Made by a program: the position numbers and the translations under genes. From Beroe forskalii (lineage: Eukaryota; Ctenophora; Nuda; Beroida; Beroidae): a stretch of 64,000 nt of DNA. How positions within the stretch are numbered: the stretch's first letter is position 1; every line of letters begins with the position of its first letter. Positions 25,301 to 40,300 of the stretch are shown here, one piece after another. The stretch lies in assembly GCA_011033025.1 (NCBI GenBank), contig WFMF01000498.1:1-64000 (forward strand), given 5' to 3'. Below the pieces are notes generated by a model. It saw only the letters and a list, made by a program, of their open reading frames with translations. It had not been told where the DNA came from and did no database searches.

Positions 25301-28300
25301 TCGGTCCTCAGAGTTAAGCCCATTCTTACGCGTGAATTTTAAAAAATTGTTAATTTGGACATTGTAGCTGCTGCACTTCTGCAAAATATGCCCTTCTTTT
25401 GCTTAATTTGAGGAAATCACATATTCGGTCAGAGATTCTACAGGGTGGAAACAGGTCTACTTCTGATTAATACGTAAAATACAGTAAATTGTGACACAAT
25501 TATAAAAACATCGAAAAGGCGTAATTCTTGTGATTATGTAGTACATAATCACAAGAATTACGCCTCTTCGATGTTTTTATAATTGTGTCACAATTTACTG
25601 TACTATATGATTTGCAGATCTAATACCTTACAACATGATTTCATGTAGTAAGACAGTCACAGTTTCCGTGAAGCTGATCAAGAAAAAGCTTATTGGGAAA
25701 TAAAAATACGAGCATATTGCAAACCTCAACGGTTGTAAATACTCAACTGCATCCACGTTGTGACAGTCCGTTGTGACTCGCATGTGGCCCGTGGTGCATG
25801 ATGAGCATAGATTGAATATAATGAAATATGATGAATAACGACCACTGTTGTTGACCACTGCTTACAACAGATCACTGCTTACACTGCTGATACAGCTTTT
25901 TATGTGTGTGATAATTCACGCAAGATGTGACAGATCGCACTCTGGCAGTGGCATTGGTGGTTCCAAATCCATGTTGTCAAGATGTTTTCAGGAATTATTG
26001 GGTTATATTGTGCATTCCAATCAAAAACTTATCTTTGACGTTCATGTCGTTCATGACACACCGCACACGGCAAATCCATTCTAAGGAAAAGCCTCCAAAA
26101 AAACCTCGATGAGACCACCAGCGCGCGCAGCACGCGCGCGCCGCGAATCGAAGATTCAGAGAAAGTCTGACATTTAACTCACGGGAGTGGTGACAAGGAG
26201 GTAGTTCTTGAGGGATTTGGTGATGATGGTCTCCGAGTCCTCTTCCTCTTTGGAGTTCTTCTTCTTTATCAGCGTCTTGATACCCCCCACAAACGGCATG
26301 ATGCTAGCGGTAGTTAGCTTACCCACTGCATCTTTAAGAATTGGCCAATCAGCAAGCGAGAGGATGGTAAACTCGCGCACTGATTGGTCAGTGTCAATGG
26401 GAGCCATGGGTAAGCTAAAGCGCCCCGAAGCTACCATACGAGGCATATTCGACCGGTGCTGAGTGACTAGGCAAACATAGTGGAGCCAACAAACCAATCA
26501 GAGGGCAGTATCACAAATCAAACGAACTGATTGGTTACAAGTGCACTGCGGGTAAAATACACAGAGGTGTGTATGAAATACAATTAGTGAATGATAACTA
26601 AAAAGTAGCATAAGCCATAAAGTCGACACCGAGTGAAGCTTAAAACTAACAACCAGTCTACATAAAAACTAACTACCACTCTACATAATGTAAACAAAAC
26701 TTTATTCGTACCATTTAAATGGTATATGGGTGGTAATATGTGTACTAATTATAAAACTTAAGACACTACACGATATAAACAAGCTCCGTCATCAGTTCGC
26801 CACTGTAAACCATGATAATGACGTCACTCTAACCAGTAACCCTCCTACACAGGGAGACGCATATCTCCGAATACACTGGACAATGGCTTTACTGAGAACA
26901 AGAGGGTATTGTCAAACCCTAATGAGAGGGGAGCTACAGCATATTATGCACACACATACGCAGTGACATGGTCACTAATGTAACCAGTGACATGTCATCA
27001 TGGAGACAAGAGGGGGTTTAAGTGATGTGACGTCAACAAGCGGATGGGGTTTTGTGAAAACACGTACTCCATTGTGCAGACCCAGTGTACCTTGATTCAA
27101 GGTACGCAAATGAATTATTATTATTCCTGTTCGACATCTCTGCTATTCTAAGCAGTTGATCAAAATATCAAATACAACTCCTAAAACATGGCGCACATCC
27201 AACATAATATCCACACCAAATCACAACATCAAACCACATGGAGTTCACTGTATAGAGTTCAGATGGAAGATACACATTACACCCCAAGCAGAGAGTTAAC
27301 AAACAGCGGACTTCACTGGAAGTGTCGTCATTATCAGGGGTTGTAATGGTGTGCTGATGACGACATCAACTCATGTACGATACCAGAGTAATATCTCATT
27401 AGTATTCAAATGTGGGGGTATTGTACAATGCAAAGTCTTATCTATATAGCCATTACTACAGACAATATGCTCCACTTTCTCACTTTTGTTCAAGATGAAC
27501 ACTTCAAATAACTCTTCTAAATTCTAATGCATGGAAGAAGTTGAGCATAAAGATGCTCAGAGGGTTTGGGCCAAGTCGATCAGTCCAATTTGATAACTAC
27601 TAGAGAGCCAAGAGAACACAAGCAAAAGGTCAAAGAACACAGCCATTTCTCTTTGAGTGTATCCAACACGATTACACATAAGCACCCACGCGGATTAATA
27701 CGGACTAATTCCAGAAATTGCCAGGAATGGTATGTAGCAATCACAGTCGTGAGGACTTTGGATCAGGAGGCTCCGCAAAAACACGTCATTAACACACCAC
27801 TTTGATACATGATAATGACGTCATCACACCAGCACACATTGTGTGGTACTATGTCAGCGGGGAGCTGCTTAGGATATTCCGCAAAACACGGACTCATAAA
27901 GTCATAATGAATTAATACCACTTTAGGAACCGCTCAGATGCCGTCGAGACGAAGTCGCAGTGGTTGCACAGCTCAAAAAGTGAGAAGGTACTAATTGTAA
28001 TAACGCTTATCGCTCGACGTTTTAGGTAGCTACATTTAACATCGACCAAGGCGGGGCTCCTAGGAGTTATCAGATATCCACCTTTCAAGACTTGGACAGG
28101 ATTAAAAGCTGTGTAGTGTGTGATGGCCTCCAATATCCTAACACTGACTGGTGGCCGATAAGAGCTCCTTGTTAAATTACTTGGGTCACATTACTTGGGT
28201 CACATACGCGGCTGAGAGAGATGTTGGAATTGCTCAAAGTGCTCAGTAAATGGGACACATCCGTCTGTTTACGTCGGTACCTTTTATTGCTGCGCTACCA

Positions 28301-31300
28301 CCAAGAATTCAGATCTTGTTAAGTCCTAACCGAATTTTTGACAATGTGATTCAGTTCATAACAGCACCGATCTGCTCAAAACTAGGGTTTCCATTATCTA
28401 CTTGAAATCTTTTATCTAGATAAATAGATAATTTTTTCGCCATTATCTAGATTATCTAGATAATCTAGATAATTTTTGAATCCGAAATTTAACCAAATTT
28501 GACATAATTTTCAATGTTAGAAATGCATATTTGTTGCAGTGGAAAATGCATAACTGTTGCAGTGGAAAATCATCCTATAACCAGCTGTCAGTTATTATCG
28601 ATTAATGAAAAGAATCATATAAACTTATAAATGACCACCAAAAGTTCACGGTGATATTAGCTTATTATGATTTTGATTGGAGTTCAGTACATTCATTGCT
28701 TCATTCTGATTGAGTTGAAATCAATAATCACCCATCAATTCTCCCATACCAAAGTAACAACAACATTATCTACCAGTTAGTTGCTATGAATACTTGCATT
28801 ATTCATCGGAAAAGAGTCAATTAATAAGGAAATAAAGTAAATTTCATGATGATGCCCTCGGAGTTGCTGGAATGCTGGTAAAATTGGGGATAACTGAATA
28901 ATAAATAAGGAATTAAATTCCCTCGTATTAATAAATCATCATAACAAACCAAAGTTGACGGTTCCTTGACTCTTGAGCTGAATGCTTTATGATATTGACC
29001 ATTTTGTCAGCAATCACTTTGCCATAGCTGGAGGCTACTTTCGTACATGTTTACAGCCTATTTTTGTCAAAGTGCGTCAATAATTTGTGACATAAATTGG
29101 AAGTAGAATATCGAGTGTTAAGAGTTGGTATTAACCGTTCGCTACAGTGGCAAATGACGATTAGTAAGGTGTGATAAGATACTTTGAACAACGCCTTCTA
29201 ATTTTGTAATTATTCATTTCAGTTTTACAAAGGTCAAATTATCAGTTTAACAGATCAAGTACTTGAAGCAAAACAGCCTGCCCATGAACCTGGGGTCCGA
29301 AACATTGAACTATGTTCATATAGAAGTATGAAATGAGTTGCCCAAGTCCACCTATGCACAGCCATAAATTATTCTATTATTGTCTTATTACTAAGATCTC
29401 CGTAATGGGTATGGAAATGGTCAGATCAGAAATTTTGAATATTTGAAATCTGATAATTATTGAAGAAGTTGTAGAAAAATGGCAATTTTAGCTGAAATTT
29501 CTCGGCAAAAGGGGATGTGAAATTTATCTAGATATCTAGAACAAATTATCTAGATAAATAGACAAAGATTTTTTGCAAATTATCTAGATAATCTTATCTA
29601 GATAATATCTAGATGGAAACCCTACTCAAAACTACGCCCATCTCTTTAAGCGTGATGACAATACAAACTACAATACCAAAGCATTGCAGTTCGATAAAAG
29701 AGTATCAACTTATCAACTTATCAACTCAATAATACACCACGTACAGGTGCTCAGAAGGTCTAATGAATTAGCAGTGGTGTATGAAGTGAGGGTGAAGTGT
29801 TGAAACACTGTTTGATAGGCTCTACTGAACGCTCCAAGTTAGAAGTGAGATAAAGCAAAGACCCTCCTAATTGCTCCGCCTCCAGGTGCCATATTACCTG
29901 TACACCAGTAAGCTACAGTTGAGAGTGACGTCATTATCAGGGCTTAGAATGGGGAGTTGGTGACGTCATTATCACAGCTTAAAGTGGTGAGTTGGTGACG
30001 TCACAGCACTCTTCATTGGAGCGCAGGGACACCTGGCAATAAGAGACAATTGTTGTAAACTTGCTGCGGAGTTACGAGTTAACGCCCCGTGGTGTTCACT
30101 TGACTCTAAATATAGAGAAGATGTAGGAGCTTTTTGTAGAAGGTGTGTGGTTACAATTAACAGTGGTTATTATAAAACTTACCTGTACGGCATGTTAAAC
30201 AAGGAATCGAAACTGAGGGGCTCCGTACAGGACATTGCTATTGCGACGAATGTGATTATACAGCCAAGATTTAGATTACAGTGGTTACATGAAACAGTGG
30301 TTATGAGTCACATGTGTATAACTATAGTTCACCCAAACAAGTTTACCATCCCATCAAAACAAATTATAAAGGGCTTTAGTATCTTCTAAAATATTCAGCA
30401 CACTCATTAAAACATCTTTAAAAATGGCCGACAAAGGTGTCATGATGTGGAATTAATGAGAATAATTGTGAAATTTCCGAGTCACACAGTGCTGAGTACA
30501 CGGTATACGGTACAGAATAAGAATAGAACATGACCATCTTGTTAAGAAATCATAACCATCTTGTTAAGAAATCATTATCGCGTAGGCAAAGTTGCAGAGA
30601 GTGGAAATTTAATGACCTGAAATTAATCTCTAAATATGCAAAAACACCAGCTGTAAAACGAAGAAGCGACTGCAAGTCTACAAGGTCTTTGTAGATGCAA
30701 ATCCAATACAGAACACCATGTCACGGGAGATTGGGTGTCGCCACAAACTCATAGGATCACGTCAACTCAACCCCCCTAAATTATACAGCGTGTAATGAAC
30801 AAGCTGCGAGTCAGGTGTCAGCGGAAACTACCAAGTTTGATTAATATTCCATCTGAACCTCCCCGGAACTTCCAGTGAACTATTCAACTCCCTACACACC
30901 AGGAATAGGCGGTAAAGCGCATCAACCCGCCATCCTATATCATGATAATGACGTCATCTCAACATCCAGTCACTCGCAAGTCAGGTGAAATCCTACTGAT
31001 TTGATAGGAAGGTACTTGAAGGTTACATGTTGTGAGACCAGACAGGGGTATGACTCATATCAACCAATCAATAGGGCAATTGCAATTGAGCAACATGCCA
31101 GTACTGTTTCAGAAGCGAGTTTCCATCAAAAACAAACTTTGAATCTACCATTCACCAGCACATTGATTGAAGGACGACATAAACGATTGAATTAACGTAT
31201 CCCAGTTCCCACACAAAACGGAAACATCAGTAAAGAAATGACATGTGTTCTCTTGACTCGTGTGCTGAACCATGAGTTCTCAAGCCTTGAGAACGACTCA

Positions 31301-34300
31301 AGCCTATCAAGTGTGCGGCAGTAAATAAGTAACAACTTCTCAGTATTCCTTCCGGTGGGAATTAACAAATCAAGAACCAATTCAATTAATGACTTGGAAC
31401 TTCAGTAAACTGCCCGTACAAAGATATTTAAACAACAAAGATATTGATCCTGTTTAATCTTGTTTATTGAAACATCAATGAAACAATATCAGATCGTCCC
31501 CTTATATTGGCTTCAATTTCTATATTTACAACACTAGTTAACAATATCAAGATAATATCACGCGACTCAGATTAAATTGAGAGATTGTATTTGTTTGGTA
31601 ATCTTTGTTTTTGTTGTCTATCCTTTGAGTAATTTCATAATCACTCCGTAATCTGATTATTACTGTTTCTGTGATAAAGATTAATCAGAAACCCCTATTG
31701 AAAGGGGTTTCTGATCTTGATCAAGATCACATACGAGCAAGCAGTAAGAACATGCGCACAAAAAGTATTGGTACGCGGTCGACATCAATTCGACCCCTGA
31801 TAACGCCGTTTGTCGTTACTAAACCCCCATTTCAGCTCTGACAGTCTCTAGGAATGTTAAAACAGCCGGGCGCCGGCAGTAACGTGGGATCAGCACCAGA
31901 AACCCTTGCTGTGGCAGCGTTCCCCCAGCAAAGTCAGGAAACTAGCAAAGTCAGGAAACTCAAACTACACGAGCACCGTAAGAAGCTCTAGAAGGGTAAA
32001 TGTCGCGGAAAAGGCCAATAAACTCGCATACTACTTTATTGGATTTAATGAAGTGTGCATATATTACTATGAGAGTCACAAAACCAAGTCGTTTGATGTC
32101 ACAATAACGTAGCAACGTGGTGCTGCCTTCTTACGTTTAGTCAGCCGTGTATAACCCATAATATTATGTGGGCACATGGATCGATAAAAACGCGTTCAAA
32201 TACTGTATTTTTGACAGAAATTTTATGAAAAGTAAATTGCAAGCACTTTAAAATGCACGTCTTTATCAATCCCTCCATCGATGGATGAATGTGCACACAT
32301 ATGGGTTACGCTATATATCATATGTACACACGATGTATAAAGTTAATCAGACGAACACAGCGCACATATTGGGGAGCGAAGTGGGCTCTAGCAATAAGGA
32401 CGTGTCAACACAGAATGTACATTAAGCATAGGGGGAGGGGTACGACAATTTACAACGCGTGTGAAATAAAATGTATAGGCTGCACATTGCACAATGTATA
32501 ATGTATATACTGTTCATTATTTCAAGCACTTTTTCCGAGTTTAACCCTTTTAAATAAATTTTAATATACAATTACATTCCCATGGTTGATTTCTATGTTC
32601 GAAGCATGTCCACAATCCATCTCATTGCATTTCGAGTGCTCACAATTACATTATTACAGCGTCCGATCAAACAGTCATGAGAGACCCACCGCCACTCAAG
32701 GAATTGTTACTCCCAGCCTTTTCTATTGCGAGGCATAAAGTAAATTTCATCCTCAACATTAATCTCCTCGATGTCATCAAGCTGAATCTCCTCATAGTCA
32801 TCAAGCAGAACCTCTTCATAGTCCTGATCGCCGTATAAGGGTATTGGGGTGGGTCTCCGGTAGGCCGGGCTGGCGCTGCTGGACATAGAGGTGGCGTCCT
32901 CCGGTCTGCGAGTCATGGGGGTCACCACTTGGCAATCATCCAACGCTGACTGCAGATCCATCCCAATGTGGAGAGTCTTGATACTCTCCGACCCCCACAA
33001 GCCATCTGCGCAATACTGTTCCACCTCCGCAGCTGCAGTGGAGAATATGGGGTGTCCCACGCAGCTCCCATCCTCGCTCACCCTGTATATTCCCGCTCCA
33101 CGGACACTGTTAGTGCAGTTGTGTCTGTACTTAGCCTCGCTTTGCAGAGCGTTGAAGATGTACCATGGTCCCAGGGACTCGTCCACAACGAACAGGTTCT
33201 CAAGGCCGTTGTAGGACTCGAAGCTGGTGTAGTTGAAGATGATCCAGCCGTTCTCATCCGTCTCCAGGGTTATGTTGTTATACAGCCCTGCCATATAGGA
33301 ATCGTAGCCAGAGTTAGGGTTATTGAGGAAGGGGCACCTGCGAGCCACCACCATCATGCCCATCGGTTTCGACCCCAGTCCGTCCATCCCCGGCTTGACC
33401 CCCAAACGCATCGCGTAGTCCACGTAGTAGCTCATACGGACAAAGTAAGGGTAAATTTGGGCGAGGGAGCTGATCCCAAAGTCCCACCAATTCCTCAGGT
33501 AGTTTGTGAAGGCGCAGTAGACCCGGGTGTTCTGAGCCTCCGCCTCGTACCCCATCATCTCGCCGTGATAGACCGGGGGCAGCCCTGTTGGCAGGTCGGA
33601 TGTGAAGCCGAACAAGTTCATGCCATCACTGTGCACCAAGTCAGTGGTGGGAAGGGGCATGTAGGTGGTGGTAGGGGTGTCTCCCTGCGGGGGAGGGATG
33701 GAACTCCCCCCGTCCACGTACCCTGAGACTATCTCCAACATCTGCTCCAGATACTCCTGCTCCTGCTCCAGCACCCACGCAGTCAACTCCTCCTCGAACT
33801 GTCGCGTCTCCTCCTTCATAGCGTCTATCTCGGGTTTCAGACCCTTCAGGATCTCTACCGTAGCTTTATCTCGCACTGCGTCGTTGAGAACTCGGTGGAA
33901 GTCCTCAGAATCCACGTAGTCGGACACATCCGCCTGAGCCTCTGCCTCCTCCACTATCGTCTGAAACTCAGGGCTCTTGAGATACGGGCAAATCACTTCC
34001 TGTCTGAAGTGGGGGTCTTTGATCAGAGGCTCATAGAACTGCTCGTCTGAACAGCTGGCTCGGAGCTCATCGAATGTTTGGAGGCATTCGTCAGAGGGCG
34101 GATCGGTGGTTGTGTGGTCTGAGCAAGGAAGAAGTTCCCCGTTGTATGCGCCATCCTTATGCGCCATGCCGACTATGTCAACCCCAAGAACTACACTAGC
34201 GAGCAGGGACAATAGAAGTGCAAACATTACTAAGCTGCTGTATCGGGAAATAGGAGCAAGTAGTGGTGGCTGAGTAGAGGAGTCCACTTAGAGTGCACTT

Positions 34301-37300
34301 AGAGCAATCCTCCCACTGTTTACTTGTTTATGGGTCGCAATGGGTCGTTTCCTATAACCGGTAAGAAGCACATGCAGTACATGGCAAAGTGGCGCTATTT
34401 AATAGCTGATTGATCACACAATACAACGCTATCAACCATTCAACTTCGGGAGGGGATGAGACCGATGAGAACAATTTGATCCAACAATCATCTGAATGCG
34501 CGCCCCGACACGGGACACTAATTCAATGATCAATCCATGTCACTGCCGAACCACCACGAAGGGACAAATAAAATCAACAATTATCACTCTTCTCGCAAAA
34601 AATATTAACAAGAAACTACGTTTCAACGTGAAATTTTATACGGGACTCTTTATAATATTGCAGATAGTTTATTCTGTGCTGTGGATATGTATAGAATATC
34701 GCGGTGACCGAACACGTCAGCAGAAATCTTAACATGCATATATTCGCTATATAGGCGTAGCGCCAGTGAATTTCACCGTGTTGTTTGTTGTGATAAGTTG
34801 CATCTAATTACGTCGATTAACTTGTACCTTAAAATTGATGACCAAACACCTTTAAGAATTGTAGCAATATTCCATGATAACCGATGGACCTGTAATTTGT
34901 AAGTGAGATTAAAATGAAGCGAACAGAAGAAGTGGCGCGCAACTCAATCAACAAAACTGATCACAGATCACCAATCTTTTGAGCAGGACAAATTTAAGCA
35001 GGTTTGCCAGTAATATAGTTATCACAGCACTCCAGCGGTTTCACTAATTAATTAAGGAAAGGATTATGGAGATCATGATGGTTATCATTGGATCAGTTAT
35101 CAGTATGTCTCTGAAAACCTACCGCGATCGTAATTTCTGATAATCGAAGTTTTAAATTTGCAGTGCACCGATGAATTAAAAGTAGCTATCAACTTCAGCG
35201 CACTTCCACGCACTTCTGCAGTTTTCTTGAATAGCCTACATCTGCTAGGATTTCTCAATAATCGGCCGATTTCTCACAAGCATAAATGTTCCAAATAGAA
35301 TAGACAAATCGGAAAAGGTGTGTGCGACACTATAATTGTGATTTGGCAATGGTCTCAAGTTCTCGGTTAAATTATTCTGCAGAACCTGGAAACATATATA
35401 TCGCAACCACAACAACACAACTTCAGAACCAAGTGATGGGAGTTTCTCTAATACAATGGACAATTTCACCGTGTCAAGTTATGGCATGATAAGGAACATT
35501 TAAAGAGATAAGAATAATGAGAATTGGTGGTTTGGCCCTCTTCCCCAATAGAAAAAAAAAACGATAATTATCTCACAGCAATGTGAGAGATGAGTCTTGA
35601 GTTTTCAAAAATAAAGTATTTCGAATCGGCTAGATCTACACGATAAACAGGCGCAATATTCAAGAAACGTAAGTCAGATAATAAAGCACTTCAAATATTT
35701 GGCAGCTGTCAGCATTCGGTCTGTTCCGTATAGTGGTTGACAGTATGACGCACTTTTATTGGTGGAAACTGTCCAGTATTGACAGGGAGTTTACAAGATG
35801 TCACAGTATATCTTCATTTCCGTTGCCAGTTCAAGATGTCAACACTTCGCTTTGAATTTTTGTGAAAAAAAAGTTTTCAAATAATTTTCAGTTTTAAATG
35901 GGTAACCGATTAATTCAGTTCTCAGATCTCGTGTATTTCAATTTCTGGACTACAAAACTGCTATGCTTTTCAATGGAGAAATCATGATAAAGCATTCACG
36001 ATTTCACGACAATCTTTTATTGACGGCGTGTTATCTTACCCACAGGTCCAAATGACAGTGACCAATCAGCCTGCCAGTTGAGGGAACACTCGCGGTCAAT
36101 ATCATTAAGATTCCGAGGTCCAACAGGTAAGCTAATACGCCTCCGATCACCGATATTGATAACCAATAACCAATTAGCACACACCAATTAACCAATTAGC
36201 ACACACCAATTAACCAATTAGCACACACCAATTAACCAATCAGCACACATCAATAAACCAATCAGCACCTATCTGATTGTTGACCTCGTTTCCTCCCTCC
36301 TTGTCATGACCATCTGATCCGTCCTCCGCGAAGGATAGCCTGAAATAACACCGAGGTTAGTGACTGGAGTAATAACGAGGTTAGTGACTGGAGTAATAAC
36401 GAGGTTAGTGACTGGAGTAATAACGAGGTTAGTGACTGGAGTAATAACGAGGTTAGTGACTGGAGTAATAACGAGGTTAGTGACTGGAGTAATAACGAGG
36501 TTAGTGACTGGAGTAATAACAAGGTTAGTGACTGGAGTAATAACGAGGTTAGGGACTGGAGTAATAACGAGGTTAGTGACTGGAGTAATAACGAGGTTAA
36601 TGACTGAAATAAATTAAATTGGAGTAATAACGAGGTTAGTGACTGCCGTTCTGGAGTAATAACGAGGTTAGTGTGACTGGAGTGATAACGAGGTTAGTGA
36701 CTGAGTAATAAATGAGGTTAGTGACTGTAATTAGGTAATGAGTAATAACTTGGTTAGTAATTGGGTAATAGTGAAGGCCGTTAAAGCAAAGGTTGACTGC
36801 CAGCTTGGGGAAAGTTGAAATGGTTAATAATATGTTAGTATATCCACTGCTTGCAGCTGTGTGACAGTAAGGCTAGATTTGCCAGTTAGGGAGTGGATAA
36901 GGGAACTGGGAGGGTTTCATCATCGCGGGAGTGGTTAATACTTCATGTAAGGTGTACTGTCAAAAATTATTCTTTTCATCATAAGAGGGGAAATGGGAGA
37001 TTAAAGGTATATGGCGGAAATAGGATCTGAAAGCTCAAGGTATTATACCCTGTTCTCAGGATTTTATCGTAAAAATACTCCAGACAAAAGTCAGCGAAGA
37101 AATAAGTAGGTAGCTCAACATATATAATTCCTAACACACAAACTTCGGGCCTCGCGAGTTCAGATACAGATTCGTTGATTGGTAGGGAATAGGTTGGGAA
37201 TGTACTTCCGAAAGGTACCATTTTTCGGATATAGGTAGCGGAGAAGACCCTTTCGGTTCCGCTACCACGGAATAAAAAACCACGGAATAAAAAACAAATT

Positions 37301-40300
37301 AGATACGGAATCCATGGCTAAAGAGCTACTATTTGTACATCTTGCCGGTGTCTCAAAGCAAAAGAATAGAAGAATGTACCGTCGGATGAGCTGTTCGGAC
37401 CAGCGCCGCTTAGATCTGGCGTAGCAGTGAGACATCGCGAGAAAGATCGGTTTAACTCCTTCAGATGGACACGAGGAAATGAATTCACAAAAACGTAGAA
37501 ATGTAAATGACAAAAAATGGTTTTGGGAAGTGGTGGTTATTAATGGTGAAAAGTGTGATGTCCTTTCGAGAAAGTCACACTTTATTAAACTACAATTGGT
37601 ACACGTGATAAAAGTGAGAACTTAAAAGAGAGCTGAAAATAGGTATCCCTTACTTGAAAATTTTTCTCAACAGAAGTCAAATAAATAATAGAGAAGAGAT
37701 ACCAATAATTCATACAGAGACAAATCTCTAAAGTGATTGAAATACTAAAATACTGAGTACTGCGACGCCCATGAAGCGAAAATATATACAAAGATTTCGA
37801 ATAAATATCTGCTCGAATAGTAAGAATTGCTGTCAAAGAAAAGATAAGAACACAAGATAAGTGTCTAGTACTGTTTTAACTCACTGACAGCAGCCCAGGA
37901 CTTCTGGACCGACGAACACAATGTAATGATATAATAAATACTTGCATATATTATGCCATTTGTGATGAAATACAGCATAAAAACCTGCAGGAGAAGCATT
38001 CTTTATCGCACATTTTAAAATTGTCAGCACGTCACTACGAGGCCCTTCTCTCCTGGTTTTGATTTTTAAATACTTTTTAAAACCCTTTTCCTTCATGTTT
38101 TGTGGGGCTTGCTCTCCGTGGCATCATGCCCTGGTTGTAAATTTTGGGAAACGCGCTTCAAAAATGTATGAGGAATCCATCACCAAATCTATTCCTTTTC
38201 AAGAAAGTCAGTGGCCGGGACAATCGGTGTTTAGAGAAATAGCGAGCCACTAGGCAGCCAAAAGCTTAGTTGATTTCAGCGAAATTCAAGGAAGCCGTTT
38301 TTATTTCATGCACTAAAAAGCTGCGAGTCGGCCGTTGTTGTTGTAAAACCCACAGTGGGGCTGGCAATGTGCCGAAATTTTATATCTAAAATTACATAGG
38401 TGAATTAACAACTAGTTGTTATAAATATCCAGTCTGTGATAACAGCATGACCCACAACTCACAAGTCCTCCCATCAAGGGAGGACATGGGCAGTCTGTCG
38501 TTTGTAGTCCTGAGTTCATTCTCATGTGATTTGCCCCCTGTAGTGTGAGCCCGTCCCTACCCTCATATTACCTTCCTGGACTCTTCTCATTCAGCGAGTG
38601 CAGCACAATGTCCATGATAGACTGGTATCCCTGCTCTGCTGCTGACTTCAGCTGGATGCAGCAGCTGCTGTCATTGTCAGCACTCTTTTGCGCGAAGTGC
38701 GCGGCGTGCTGCGCGTCACCCTGCGCACGTGCAATAAGCGGGGGCTCCTCGCCTCCGAACAGCGTGACACAGGCTGGTGTGAGCATTCTCTCTCAGAACA
38801 TGGGCTAGGGGGTCAGCTGGAACAGTGCAACGAGTTAGAGGGTCAGGGGTGCTTGGAGGCCTGGGAACCGACGGCAAAATAATGAACCAAAGCAATGTAA
38901 GCAAACCTAACGATATCATGCAACATTGCAACGATGCAAAGATTCAATTTCAAACAAGCCAAAGTAACTGACTGAAAGGGTAACGAAATGCGTAAAAGAA
39001 ATTTTGGTGTAAACGCCATTACGCCAATTAAAGACTCTGTAAGGTGTCCACCAAAGGTTAAATGATTGTGAACGGGAGCTCAACAACTGGAACTGCTCAG
39101 GCTCTAATAAAAGGTCTAAAGCTTCAAAAGACTGAAAGGAATATAAATGTAGGTGCATAATATAATGTGTGCTATTTAGACTTTTCACATCAGATATGTG
39201 CCACAGCTCATATCAATAATAGTATAATTACGTGATATGCAGCATGGTACATTATGTGATCAAACCACCACACCATTTTAATCATTTCAGCAGGAATTAG
39301 GAGCTAGAAATTCATTTTCTGATGGATGACGCGACTAGATTAGATATTGCAAAAACATTTTCCAAGTTTTCAGCCAGTATACACCAATAACTAGATAAGT
39401 TCTAACCAGATAAGTTCTGACTGATCACTGATCAGAGATAATTTAAGAGAATAGAAAAAGTATGCACTTCCAGATGAGCAGCTCCAATAGCTCTCTAGGA
39501 TGATTTTGGGAAATGGAATCACCAAATAGAGCAAAACCAGCGTTGAGGTATTATTGACAGGTAGATGGGCCTTGGTCAGGTGTCATCAACACACCACGAC
39601 AACTCATGATAGACACGTCACAACTGTTATTCTAAAATAGACGGAACATGTGACACATTAAATTTATTATTGCACTCATATTTTACTGTTATTATCCAAA
39701 CCCAGCCTTCAGCAGTCCGTGTGCAGTTCACTGCTCTCTGTATTCACTCCTCCCAGATAGTACGCAAGTGAGTGTGACGTTAGTTTCATAGTTCAGAATG
39801 GTTAAATGATGGTGCCTAGAGTCCGATATAAGTCATCTAAATTCAACATATGGCAGGGAGAGAATAATACTATGTGGCAGCTGTCATCTTGGATAGTGAC
39901 GTCACAATGCGATGACGTCATTAAAGCCAGGCATGCGATGGTTTTATATTAACACTGCACAACTAAATCGTAGCTCTACTAACAGTAAATTTTCCAACTG
40001 TTAAGTGATTGTAACAAGAAGCTGCTGGTTCCATCCAATCAACTTCCGTTGCTTGAAACCATTAGATGACATCATATCTTCAGTTTTCAGCACAATCTGG
40101 CTTTCTCTGATCCTAATATCACTCTCAGTCACATATAGAAAACTATTAAAACTCAAGTGAGACTGGCGAGTTTCCGCACAGTGAGAGACCACTTAGAAAG
40201 TTAGAAGGAATAATCAGGCTTCATACGCATCATCATTATATTCTCAAATTTGATTGTATAATTTTTGATTGAAAACCCGCAGAGGGGCACCACAAAGGGC

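Noticed and set aside
32891-33919. Plus-strand frames of up to 252 codons
   Set aside because: Antisense shadows of the 526-residue gene.
36304-36617. Frames with LLLQSLTS-type repeats at 36304-36522 and 36360-36617
   Set aside because: By-products of the 24 bp array on both strands.
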